Shown here: piece after piece, positions 18,403 through 25,353 of the stretch
Position numbering within the stretch: the stretch's first letter is position 1
How the letters are laid out: every line of letters begins with the position of its first letter
Source: Vulcanimicrobiota bacterium
GTDB lineage: Bacteria; Vulcanimicrobiota; Vulcanimicrobiia; Vulcanimicrobiales; Vulcanimicrobiaceae
Length of the DNA stretch: 50,174 bases
Direction of reading: 5' to 3'
Assembly: GCA_030038215.1 (NCBI GenBank)
Contig: JASHPI010000155.1
Location: 1-50,174 of the forward strand
The notes under the pieces: generated by a model
Database searches by the model: none
Seen by the model: only the letters and a program-made list of their open reading frames with translations
What the model was told of the DNA's origin: nothing
Position numbers and translations under genes: made by a program

Positions 18403-18428
18403 GTACTATTCAAAAAAGAAAGTTTACT
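18402..18428. promoter_or_regulatory. Imperfect dyad, candidate HxlR operator
   Basis: An imperfect inverted repeat with outer arms AGTA/TACT and inner arms TTC/GAA surrounds a run of A residues. It begins at the -35 box of the minus-strand promoter and lies just upstream of the HxlR gene's GTG start. Its position suits a repressor acting on both divergent genes. The layout resembles TACTA-type operators known for HxlR-family proteins such as YodB, but this is inference. Confidence 0.45.
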
Positions 18429-18441
18429 GTAAGATGGGAGC

Positions 18442-19107
18442 GTGGCGACTCGTACCTACGGGCAGTACTGCGGGCTGGCGCGCGCGGCGGAGATTCTCGG
18501 CGAACGCTGGGGGCTGCTGATCGTGCGCGATCTGCTGGTCGCGCCCAAGCGCTTTACCGACCTTCAACGCGGCCTCGCCGGCATTCCAACCAGCGTGCTG
18601 ACGGCACGGCTGAAGGAGCTCGAGGTAGCAGGCGTCGTCCGGCGTCGTGTCCTCCCGCGTCCCGAGGGCTCGATCGTATACGAGCTGACTGCGTACGGCT
18701 GGGAGCTCGAGGACGTGCTGGTGCAATTCGGGCGGTGGGGCGCCAAATCACTCGGCGATCCTCGAGCGGACGAGATCATTACAGCCGATTCGATGGTCGT
18801 CGCGTTGCGCTCTACGTTCCGCGCCGAAGCGGCGCAAGGTCTCCACGCCACTTTCGAGCTGCGCGTGGGCGAGATCGTTTTGAACGCGCGCGTCGACGAC
18901 GGAGAGGTCGAAGTCCATGCCGGACCCGCGCCGGCTGCTGACCTCTCGATCGAAGCCGGTCCGCAGATCCGCGCGCTGATGGCCGGCGAGATTACGCCGC
19001 GCGAGGCGGTCCGCAGGGGCGTCGTTCGGGTTAGGGGCGATGGCGATCTGCTGGCAAGCTTCGCGAAGATCTTTCGCATCGATCCGATGCCGGTCGCGCC
19101 CTCGTAG
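18442..19107 (+). CDS. HxlR-family regulator with C-terminal SCP2-like domain
   Basis: A 221-residue protein starting at GTG 18442. Residues about 1-100 form an HxlR winged helix: YCGLARAAEILGERWGLLIVRDLL, RFTDLQRGLAGIPTSVLTARLKELE, then a wing and YELTAYG-EL. Residues about 115-215 resemble an SCP2 sterol-transfer-like domain (ATFELRVGEIVLNARVDDGEVEVH and LMAGEITPREAVRRGVVRVRGD), a combination seen in some HxlR proteins and likely a ligand pocket. It is transcribed away from the VOC-hyuAB operon across a 124-base gap with a promoter and dyad. No redox-sensing cysteine cluster is visible; a single Cys lies near the N-terminus (YCGL), a position used by YodB/HypR-type sensors. Confidence 0.87.
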   Translation: MATRTYGQYCGLARAAEILGERWGLLIVRDLLVAPKRFTDLQRGLAGIPTSVLTARLKELEVAGVVRRRVLPRPEGSIVYELTAYGWELEDVLVQFGRWGAKSLGDPRADEIITADSMVVALRSTFRAEAAQGLHATFELRVGEIVLNARVDDGEVEVHAGPAPAADLSIEAGPQIRALMAGEITPREAVRRGVVRVRGDGDLLASFAKIFRIDPMPVAPS

Positions 19108-19180
19108 CGACCGCGCAACCCGGGCTCACTTTGGGTTACTCTTAGGCCTACCGGCAACAGCTCGGAAAGGAGAGCGTGAG

Positions 19181-19876
19181 ATGAAGATCGGTATTATCGG
19201 CGCTGGGAACATCGGGGGAACGCTGACGCGCCGCTTCAGGCAGGTCGGTCACGACGTCTACGTGGCGAATTCGCACGGACCTGCGAGTCTGGCCGAACTC
19301 GCGACAGAGACAGGTGCGAAGGCGGTAAGCGTCGAGGAAGCAGCACGCGCCGGCGATGTGGTCGTCGTCACGATTCCCGAGAGTAAGATCCCCTCGCTTC
19401 CGCGCGACCTCTTCGCGCAGACGCGGGTTAGCGTCGCGGTCGTCGACACCGGCAACTATTACCCGCGCCAGCGTGACGGCCGTATCGAAGCGATCGAAGA
19501 CGGCCTGCCGGAAAGCTGTTGGGTCGCAGAACAGTTGCATCGCCCCGTGATCAAGGCCTTCAACAACATTTATGCCGAGCATCTCCTGAAGCTTGGCAAG
19601 CCGCCCGGAACGCCGGGGCGCGTCGCACTACCCGTAGCCGGCGACGATCCCGCCGCTAAGGCAGTTGTGATGCGTTTGGTCGATGAGATCGGCTTCGATC
19701 CTATCGATGCCGGAGGATTGAACGAATCGTGGCGGCAGCAGCCGGGGTCGCCGGTTTATACCGAGGACTTCGACGCGGCCGGCGTGCGTGCAGCCCTGGC
19801 AGAAGCGAGTCCCGAGCGAACCGAGGCGTGGCGGGGAACCTCGAAGAGCCCGGGCACATTCATGGCTCCGGCCTGA
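19181..19876 (+). CDS. NAD(P)-binding oxidoreductase, F420-dependent-reductase-like
   Basis: A 231-residue protein with an N-terminal Rossmann fold (MKIGIIGAGNIGGTLTRRF, GxGxxG at residues 7-12) of the NADP oxidoreductase coenzyme-F420-dependent type (PF03807). Further family-like segments are VVVVTIPESKI, VDTGNYYPR, and VIKAFNNIYAEHL. The ATG at 19181 is preceded by GGAAAGGAGAG at a good distance. Such proteins reduce or oxidise small substrates with NADPH; no F420 biosynthesis gene is in the window, so cofactor F420 is not implied. It lies between the HxlR regulator and a PEP-mutase-like gene, with 6 bases to the latter. Confidence 0.87.
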   Translation: MKIGIIGAGNIGGTLTRRFRQVGHDVYVANSHGPASLAELATETGAKAVSVEEAARAGDVVVVTIPESKIPSLPRDLFAQTRVSVAVVDTGNYYPRQRDGRIEAIEDGLPESCWVAEQLHRPVIKAFNNIYAEHLLKLGKPPGTPGRVALPVAGDDPAAKAVVMRLVDEIGFDPIDAGGLNESWRQQPGSPVYTEDFDAAGVRAALAEASPERTEAWRGTSKSPGTFMAPA

Positions 19877-19882
19877 CCTGAC

Positions 19883-20689
19883 ATGGCCTCGCCTTACGAG
19901 CGCTTCCGCGCGCTCCACGAACGCACGGAAGCCTTCATCATGCCAAACGCTTGGGATGGCGCGTCGGCGGTCTTACTGAAGCGGGCGGGATTTCGCGCGC
20001 TCGGCAGCAGTTCGCTCGCGCTCGCGTTCTCGCTCGGGCGGCAAGACGGCCTGCATGCCGTTTCGCGTCACGAGGCGATCGCCAATGCCGTTTTGTTGGG
20101 GCGCGTAACCGATCTTCCCGTCAACGGCGATCTCGAAGATGGTTTTGGTCCGGATCCGGGAGATTGTGCCGCAACGGTGCAGGCGGCGATCGACGCCGGT
20201 CTCGCCGGCGTGGGCATCGAAGACACAACCGCCGATCCGTCACATCCGATTCACGAGTTCGACGATGCCGTCGCGCGTGTTCGCGCCGCAGCTGCGGTTG
20301 CGCGCGGTCGAATTCTGCTGACCGGACGTACCGACAACTTTCTCAACGACCGTCCCTTACTCGATGATACGCTCCGCCGGCTCACCGCATTTGCGGAGGT
20401 CGGTGCCGACGTTCTCTACGCGCCGGGTTTGCCGGACATGGACGCGATCGTCGCGGTGGTGCGCGCCGTCGCACCCAAGCCGGTGAACGTGTTAATTGGA
20501 CCGGCGAACGCACCAGTGACGCTGGCGCAACTCTCGGCCGTTGGCGTCCATCGTGTCAGCGTCGGCGGGGCGCTCTATCGCCGCACCATGACGGCCTTGG
20601 TCGAAACCGCGCAGAGGCTCCACGCCGGGGATCTCAGTGTTTTCGCGGGCGCAGTTCCGGGAAGCGAGATCGCGGCACTGATCGGTTAG
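19883..20689 (+). CDS. Isocitrate lyase / phosphoenolpyruvate mutase family enzyme
   Basis: A 268-residue TIM-barrel protein of the ICL/PEPM superfamily. Visible features: MPNAWDGASAVLLKRAGF, GSSSLALAFSLGRQD, the metal-site region LPVNGDLEDGFG (D-x-E-x-G), GVGIEDTT, LLTGRTDNF, and VNVLIGP. The usual lyase signature KKCGH-type loop is absent, as in many small family members annotated 'isocitrate lyase/phosphoenolpyruvate mutase family protein'. The likely reaction is C-C or C-P bond cleavage or formation on an oxoacid; substrate unknown. It is 6 bases downstream of the oxidoreductase and presumably cotranscribed. Confidence 0.9.
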   Translation: MASPYERFRALHERTEAFIMPNAWDGASAVLLKRAGFRALGSSSLALAFSLGRQDGLHAVSRHEAIANAVLLGRVTDLPVNGDLEDGFGPDPGDCAATVQAAIDAGLAGVGIEDTTADPSHPIHEFDDAVARVRAAAAVARGRILLTGRTDNFLNDRPLLDDTLRRLTAFAEVGADVLYAPGLPDMDAIVAVVRAVAPKPVNVLIGPANAPVTLAQLSAVGVHRVSVGGALYRRTMTALVETAQRLHAGDLSVFAGAVPGSEIAALIG

Positions 20690-20693
20690 CTCG

Positions 20694-21068
20694 TTACGGC
20701 TTGATCTCCGCGAAGTAGTGCAGCGTCCGACAACTGACACACTGCATGTGAAGGTGTGCCAGCGTCAGCGTGACGAGGACGGCCGCGTGTCCGGGAGCGG
20801 CCGCGCGAAAGAGCTCTGCGTGGCCGGAAGCCGAATCCCACACCGCCGCCGGCATATTCTCGGGCGGCCGCCGGTCGTACCCGAGATCGCGAAAGAGATC
20901 GTGACGAGGAATCTCTACCGTGCCGATGCGCTGCAAATTTGGCGTCGCGAATTGAAGGTGTCCGTCGTAGAGCGGGAACGCCATCTCTTCGTGCACGCGC
21001 AGCGTGTTGGCCCCGGCGACCTCGGGTCGCGCCACGCGCCAAGGCGCCGCCGCCTGGCAGGCGCTCAA
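20694..21068 (-). CDS. Small putative lipoprotein with uncertain start
   Basis: No family recognised. The only standard start is TTG at 21068, giving 124 residues beginning SACQAAAP. Upstream in the same frame the codons read LALTAVALLALLSAC, a textbook lipoprotein signal and lipobox, so the true protein probably starts further up. The frame has only CTG (21095) there and no ATG, GTG or TTG before an upstream stop. The gene follows the secreted protein ending at 21103 and may be translated by coupling to it. A C-x2-C pair (QCVSC) occurs near the C-terminus. Either a nonstandard start or a small sequence error explains the mismatch. Confidence 0.6.
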   Translation of the reverse strand: MSACQAAAPWRVARPEVAGANTLRVHEEMAFPLYDGHLQFATPNLQRIGTVEIPRHDLFRDLGYDRRPPENMPAAVWDSASGHAELFRAAAPGHAAVLVTLTLAHLHMQCVSCRTLHYFAEIKP

Positions 21069-21102
21069 GAGCGCGAGGAGCGCGACCGCCGTCAGCGCGA
21101 GC

Positions 21103-21504
21103 TTAGAAGGTGAGCGAACGGTGGCCGTTCGCCGGGTTACAGTTCACCCCTTGCTCCATCACGATTTGGAAGTCGAGGGTCGTGGTACCCCGCCCGGACT
21201 GTGTCGAACGGAAATATGGAAAGATCCAGCTGAACGGTTGACCCGCCCGCAACGGTGGAATGCTGCGCCGATCTAAGCGTTGTCCGTAGGCAGAGATCGA
21301 AACGTACTGCAGCACGTTCAAGGGTTGCGAACTCCCCATGTTGACGATGTTTCCGGCGATCGTGAAACGATTCTCTCCGCCTTGCGGCACGACGCTCTGA
21401 ACCTTGACCCACTCAATCGCGGGATTCGGGCCGGTGCACGCGATAGCCGGAGCCGCCGAGATCAGCATCGACGCACACAGCGTTACGATTGTGATGCGAA
21501 ACAT
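21103..21504 (-). CDS. Small secreted protein of unknown function
   Basis: A 133-residue protein with a clear Sec signal peptide (residues 1-22, ending SAAPAIA before CTGP). The mature part is predicted to be mainly beta-strand (VQSVVPQGGENRFTIAGNIVNMG, LQYVSISAYGQ, TTLDFQIVM). Two cysteines, one just after the cleavage site and one near the C-terminus, could form a disulfide. No family recognised. The stop is followed within a few bases by the in-frame signal of the next small gene, suggesting a two-gene unit. Confidence 0.7.
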   Translation of the reverse strand: MFRITIVTLCASMLISAAPAIACTGPNPAIEWVKVQSVVPQGGENRFTIAGNIVNMGSSQPLNVLQYVSISAYGQRLDRRSIPPLRAGQPFSWIFPYFRSTQSGRGTTTLDFQIVMEQGVNCNPANGHRSLTF

Positions 21505-21553
21505 ACAGGCCTTCCCTCCTCGGTCTACCCGCCAATCGCTCTATACCCGCAGA

Positions 21554-21579
21554 GCCCCGCGTCAATGCAAACGCGGGGC
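21554..21579 (-). terminator. Hairpin downstream of the YXWGXW gene
   Basis: A perfect 9-bp stem (GCCCCGCGT/ACGCGGGGC) with an 8-base loop lies about 20 bases beyond the stop of the YXWGXW gene. No T-run follows on the minus strand, so it may end or protect the transcript without being a classical intrinsic terminator. Confidence 0.5.
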
Positions 21580-21600
21580 CACAGCTACACCTCGTCCGGC

Positions 21601-22431
21601 CTAGCTCGGAGGATGGTGACCCCCGGCGTTCGCGGGGGGGTGTCCTCCGGCCGGTACGGCGACGTGGGGCGCGGCTGCCTGGCGATCCGCGGGCGTCACC
21701 GGCGTGAAATGCGGTGGCCGGTTGTTGGTGCTATACGGGTGCTGAACCGCCATCGTGTGCGGCACGCCGTGGTTGACGGTCTCGAGGTGATTGCGATCCT
21801 GCCCGGCGGTCTGTTCGTGGTACCGTTGTTCGGGCGTCTGCGTCTGTCCCAAATGCCGACTGGTGAGCTGACCCGAGGTCGGGTGGGTCTGAATGCCGCC
21901 GGCGCCGCCGTTGTAGCCGACGCGGCTGTGCGTGTAGTAGTTCTTGTTGATCACCGTCTTGTCGATGTACGTATTGTGGACATAGGTCCGGTTGACGTTC
22001 ATGATGGCGGTGTTATAGAAGAAGTTTCCGCCGCGCCAAGCGCCGCCGACGAAACCGGTGCCGAAATAGCCGAACCCGTAGTTAATTCCGCCGTAGAATC
22101 CGACGGTGGGCCCCCAGTACCCGGGATGCCAATAATAGACGCTGTTGAGCCAGCCCCAGTAGCCGGGCGTCCAGAGCATTCCCGGCGAGGGTGCGAGCAC
22201 CCATGTTCCGGGTACCCAATAGTAGCCGCCGGGCCCCCAGGCCCAGTAGCCGGGCTGCCACATGTAGTTCGGCCCCGGACAGAGCGGCTGCGTGTAGACC
22301 GGAATCAGCGGCGGTGCGATGTTGACGCCGATGCCGATCGAAACCTGTGCGGACGACGCCAGCGGCGCGGCCGCGAACGTGATAAACAGGAAGGCTGCGA
22401 GCATAGCTCGCATCGGGCGCAAAGTCTCCAT
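21601..22431 (-). CDS. YXWGXW-repeat exported protein
   Basis: A 276-residue exported protein with a signal peptide ending around LASSAQ. The first half carries many aromatic repeats of the YXWGXW type (GYWAWGPGGYYW, GTW-L, GYWGW, GYWGP), followed by a Tyr/Gly/Asn-rich region and a His/Gln/Pro-rich C-terminus (HPTSGQL, HFTPVTPADRQ, GGHHPPS). YXWGXW proteins (PF12779) are small secreted or cell-surface proteins of unknown function. The listed ATG 22431 overlaps the opposite-strand start at 22430; internal ATGs at 22413 or 22404 also give a good signal peptide. Confidence 0.85.
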   Translation of the reverse strand: METLRPMRAMLAAFLFITFAAAPLASSAQVSIGIGVNIAPPLIPVYTQPLCPGPNYMWQPGYWAWGPGGYYWVPGTWVLAPSPGMLWTPGYWGWLNSVYYWHPGYWGPTVGFYGGINYGFGYFGTGFVGGAWRGGNFFYNTAIMNVNRTYVHNTYIDKTVINKNYYTHSRVGYNGGAGGIQTHPTSGQLTSRHLGQTQTPEQRYHEQTAGQDRNHLETVNHGVPHTMAVQHPYSTNNRPPHFTPVTPADRQAAAPHVAVPAGGHPPANAGGHHPPS

Positions 22432-24001
22432 GGCCCCTGTATACCCAAATTCGCTTTTTTCAGGACCTAACTCGCTGCGGGAGCCCTCGGAGCGTCTCGC
22501 CTTCTGGCTGGTGGCCTTGGCCGCATTTCCGGCGGCGCTGCTTGTCGGCTACGCGCTCCACGAGTCGATCGGCGCCTCGCAAGTCGCGCTCTTCATCGCC
22601 CTCGCAATGCTCTACGTGACGCTCGCGCGCGGGCGCCTCTTGGGCTCGAGCGTCCACGTGCATCAAACGCAGTATCCGCGTGTCTTCGAGATCGTGAAAA
22701 ACGCCTGCGCCGCGCTCGAGATTCCGATGCCGCTGATTTTCGTACGCGAAGACAACTTGGTGCCGATCGTCGCGCTCGGCTTCGGCGAGCCCTACGCGCT
22801 CGTGCTCTCGAGCCATTGGATCGAAATCTTCGCCGACGACGAGCTCAGCTTCATGGCCGGACGCGAACTCGGCCACATCGCAGCCGGCCACACGCGCTTC
22901 CACTCGCTGCTAAGCGTGAACGGAAACGAGAATCCTTTGGTCGCACTGATCTTCGGCGCGTGGCTGCGTCGCTGCGCGCTCACCTGCGACCGGGTGGGGT
23001 TGCTCTGCTGTGGCTCGCTCGATGCTGCAACTCGAGCGATGGGCGTTGCCGCATTTCACGAGTTCGCGCGACGGGTCGACTATCAGGCATTTGCCGAGCA
23101 GCAGGCCGAGATTCAATCCGATTCGATCCTGCGCTGGGGCGAGTGGCTCAGCGGCGAGCCGTATGCAACGCGGCGCATCGCCTCGTTGCGGCGCTTCACT
23201 TCGACGCAGGCCTATGCGGACGCGGCTGCCTGGTTCGCGCGCGAGCGCGGCCTGGAACCACCGCCGCTCGCCGCCCCGGGCCAAGGGCGCGTCGTGCCGC
23301 GCGACTGTGCCGGCTGGTGGCGCCGCGTTGCAGCCTGGTCGATCGATGCGGTCATCGTTACGGCGATCATCACCGCGTTCGGCGGAAACGTCACGGGCAT
23401 CCATACGAGCGAGACGACCAGCCTTAAGGCCAAGCCGGGCAATGTCAGCGTGACGGCCCCCGGAGTCTCGCTGAGCATTCAGGGCAAACACCATGCAGCG
23501 CCGCTCGCAGCGACACCGGCGCCTGCGACACCCTTGCCCCTCCCTACCTCGACGGAAGGCGAGTCGGGCACGATCGGTTGTTTCGGAAGCACGGCAAGCG
23601 ACTGTCGCACCGATACGCTCTCCCTGGGGCCATTTCGGCTTACGGACCAAGGTCTGAGCCTGAATCTCTTCGGCGCGGAGGTGCCGTTGAACGCGAGCAC
23701 GCTTGCGGCGGCACCGGCAGGACTGGGCTTTCCGTTTTGGTTTCCGGTCTATCTGGCATTGCTCGTGATCGTCGCCGGACAGACCTTCGGGATGATGATT
23801 GCCGGCTTGCGTGTCGTGACGATAGACTTTCGCAAGCCGGGCATCTTGCGCACGATCGCGCGCTACCTCGTCGTCGGCCTTCTGTGGTGGCTGATCGCGC
23901 CGCTGAGCTTGATTTGGCGCCGCGTTCTGCTGCACGATCGCTGGACGCGAACGCGCCTGGTCAAAGTGGAACGCGTCGTCGCTCGCGACTTCTCGACCTG
24001 A
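22430..24001 (+). CDS. M48-like peptidase domain (zinc site degenerate) fused to RDD membrane domain
   Basis: A 523-residue protein. Residues about 22-66 hold two hydrophobic helices, residues about 75-300 an M48 (HtpX/Ste24-like) peptidase-like region, and residues about 310-515 an RDD-type membrane domain (WWRRVAAWSIDAVIV, then GMMIAGLRVV, TIARYLVV and PLSLIW). The zinc motif that should be HExxH reads RELGH (residues 145-149). The downstream motif usually like AELSCDRAGLL reads CALTCDRVGLL with Ala183 where the zinc-binding Glu is expected. Two of three ligands therefore appear lost. Between the RDD helices is a 100-residue, Ala/Pro/Thr-rich extracytoplasmic insert. The start is the only ATG before the first helix. 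Likely a membrane scaffold or inactive peptidase homologue. Confidence 0.82.
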   Translation: MAPVYPNSLFSGPNSLREPSERLAFWLVALAAFPAALLVGYALHESIGASQVALFIALAMLYVTLARGRLLGSSVHVHQTQYPRVFEIVKNACAALEIPMPLIFVREDNLVPIVALGFGEPYALVLSSHWIEIFADDELSFMAGRELGHIAAGHTRFHSLLSVNGNENPLVALIFGAWLRRCALTCDRVGLLCCGSLDAATRAMGVAAFHEFARRVDYQAFAEQQAEIQSDSILRWGEWLSGEPYATRRIASLRRFTSTQAYADAAAWFARERGLEPPPLAAPGQGRVVPRDCAGWWRRVAAWSIDAVIVTAIITAFGGNVTGIHTSETTSLKAKPGNVSVTAPGVSLSIQGKHHAAPLAATPAPATPLPLPTSTEGESGTIGCFGSTASDCRTDTLSLGPFRLTDQGLSLNLFGAEVPLNASTLAAAPAGLGFPFWFPVYLALLVIVAGQTFGMMIAGLRVVTIDFRKPGILRTIARYLVVGLLWWLIAPLSLIWRRVLLHDRWTRTRLVKVERVVARDFST

Positions 24002-24052
24002 GAGCAGTCTGACCAGGCCTCGAGGCGCGCAACGTGGGAACACTCCTAACGT

Positions 24053-24697
24053 ATGCGGACCGTGCTTGTCCTGGCCGGATCTGCCGCCTATCTGGGGCTT
24101 TCGATCCTCGCTTGGGGCGGATTCGGTCCGTTTTTCTCGCATCCGCCACTGATAGCGCTGACGATCGTCTCCTTCGCACTTACCATCATAGCGATTCGGG
24201 CCGACGGTAATTGCAGCCCCGGCGTACGCGAGGATCGTTCGAATCGCTGGGTTTTGTGGGTGTTCGCCCCGGTAGGTTTGCTGCAAGCATTCGTGCCGGC
24301 CTGGACCGATCGCATCGGTTTCTGGACGATCGACGGCGACACGGTACGCTGGATCGGCGTCGCTCTCTACACCGTCGGAAGCGTCTTACGCATGTGGCCG
24401 GTGTTCGTGCTCGGCCATCGCTTCAGTGGCTTGGTCGCCATTCAACGCGGCCACCAGCTGGTAACGAACGGCATCTACGGGACGATTCGCCATCCGAGTT
24501 ACCTTGGTTTGCTCACACAGGCTCTCGGCTGGTGCCTCGCCTTTCGCTCCGGCGTCGGTGTGCTGCTTACCGCGCTGCTGGTACCTGCGATCCTCGCGCG
24601 AATTCATTCTGAAGAACGCTTGCTGCAGTCGGCCTTCGGCAAAGAGTACGACGCCTATCGCGCGCGCACGTCGCGCTTGATTCCGGGAGTCTATTAG
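24053..24697 (+). CDS. Isoprenylcysteine carboxyl methyltransferase-like membrane protein
   Basis: A 214-residue integral membrane protein of the ICMT/phospholipid methyltransferase type. About five hydrophobic helices are seen, and the C-terminal SAM-binding region has the hallmark LVTNGIYGTIRHPSYLGLL (residues about 139-157, with the RHP-Y signature) and EERLLQSAFGKEYDAYRART at the end. Bacterial members are usually of unknown substrate; methylation of lipids, quinones or cysteine is possible. It starts 51 bases after the M48-RDD gene and ends 11 bases before the SRAP gene on the same strand. Confidence 0.88.
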   Translation: MRTVLVLAGSAAYLGLSILAWGGFGPFFSHPPLIALTIVSFALTIIAIRADGNCSPGVREDRSNRWVLWVFAPVGLLQAFVPAWTDRIGFWTIDGDTVRWIGVALYTVGSVLRMWPVFVLGHRFSGLVAIQRGHQLVTNGIYGTIRHPSYLGLLTQALGWCLAFRSGVGVLLTALLVPAILARIHSEERLLQSAFGKEYDAYRARTSRLIPGVY

Positions 24698-24708
24698 GAC
24701 ACCAGGGG

Positions 24709-25353
24709 ATGTGCGGTCGCTTCACGCTCACCGATCCCGCGCGCCTGCCGGCCGCGTTCCCGCGCTTTCGCTTTCCGGAGTTCAGCGAGACGCGGTTGCC
24801 CGCGCTCGGGCCACGCTTCAACATCGCGCCGGCGCAAGAGGTGCTGGGCGTCCGCAACAACGGGCAGAATAGTGCCGAGCTGCTGCACTGGGGCATCCAG
24901 GGGCGAATCAACATCCGGGCCGAATCGCTCGCAGCTCGCCGCGACCCGATTCGACGGCGCTGCATCGAGTTTGCCGATGGATTTTATGAGTGGCGTGACC
25001 GGCGCCCCGTCTACTACTCGCTCAAGACCGGCAAGCCGTTCGCTTTTGCGGGACTCTGGGTGCCGGAGAACGGCAGCGCAGCCTGCGACATCGTGACGTG
25101 CGAGCCGAACGCGTTGGTCGAGCCTATCCACAATCGCATGCCGGTCATGCTCACGCCCGAAACGCTCGAACTTTGGCTCGACCCCGAACCACTGCCGCCT
25201 GAAGTCGCCGGGTCGATCCTCAGACCGTTCGACGCCGCGCTGATGCAGGCGCGCGACGTCTCGCGCCGCGTCAACAACGCCAACCACGACGCGCCCGATG
25301 TGCTACAGCGCGATCCGGACAGCCCGGGTTTGTTCGATCGCTTAGGGCGTTAG
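24709..25353 (+). CDS. SRAP-family abasic-site DNA-protein crosslink protein (YedK/HMCES)
   Basis: A 214-residue SRAP-domain protein. Family hallmarks are the catalytic Cys2 right after the start (MCGRFTL), the NIAPAQE motif around residue 43, a WGIQGRINIRAESL segment corresponding to the conserved IN-R-E motif, GFYEW, and IHNRMPVML with the conserved His. Members (E. coli YedK, human HMCES) form a stable thiazolidine crosslink between Cys2 and an abasic site in single-stranded DNA, shielding it from breakage. Cys2 must be exposed by removal of Met1. It ends in a 4-base convergent overlap with the PNGase A-like gene. Confidence 0.93.
   Translation: MCGRFTLTDPARLPAAFPRFRFPEFSETRLPALGPRFNIAPAQEVLGVRNNGQNSAELLHWGIQGRINIRAESLAARRDPIRRRCIEFADGFYEWRDRRPVYYSLKTGKPFAFAGLWVPENGSAACDIVTCEPNALVEPIHNRMPVMLTPETLELWLDPEPLPPEVAGSILRPFDAALMQARDVSRRVNNANHDAPDVLQRDPDSPGLFDRLGR

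Noticed and set aside
22910-24286. 458-residue minus-strand frame opposite the M48-RDD gene
   Set aside because: Arg/Gln-rich composition typical of antisense shadow in GC-rich DNA; the plus frame has clear domains.
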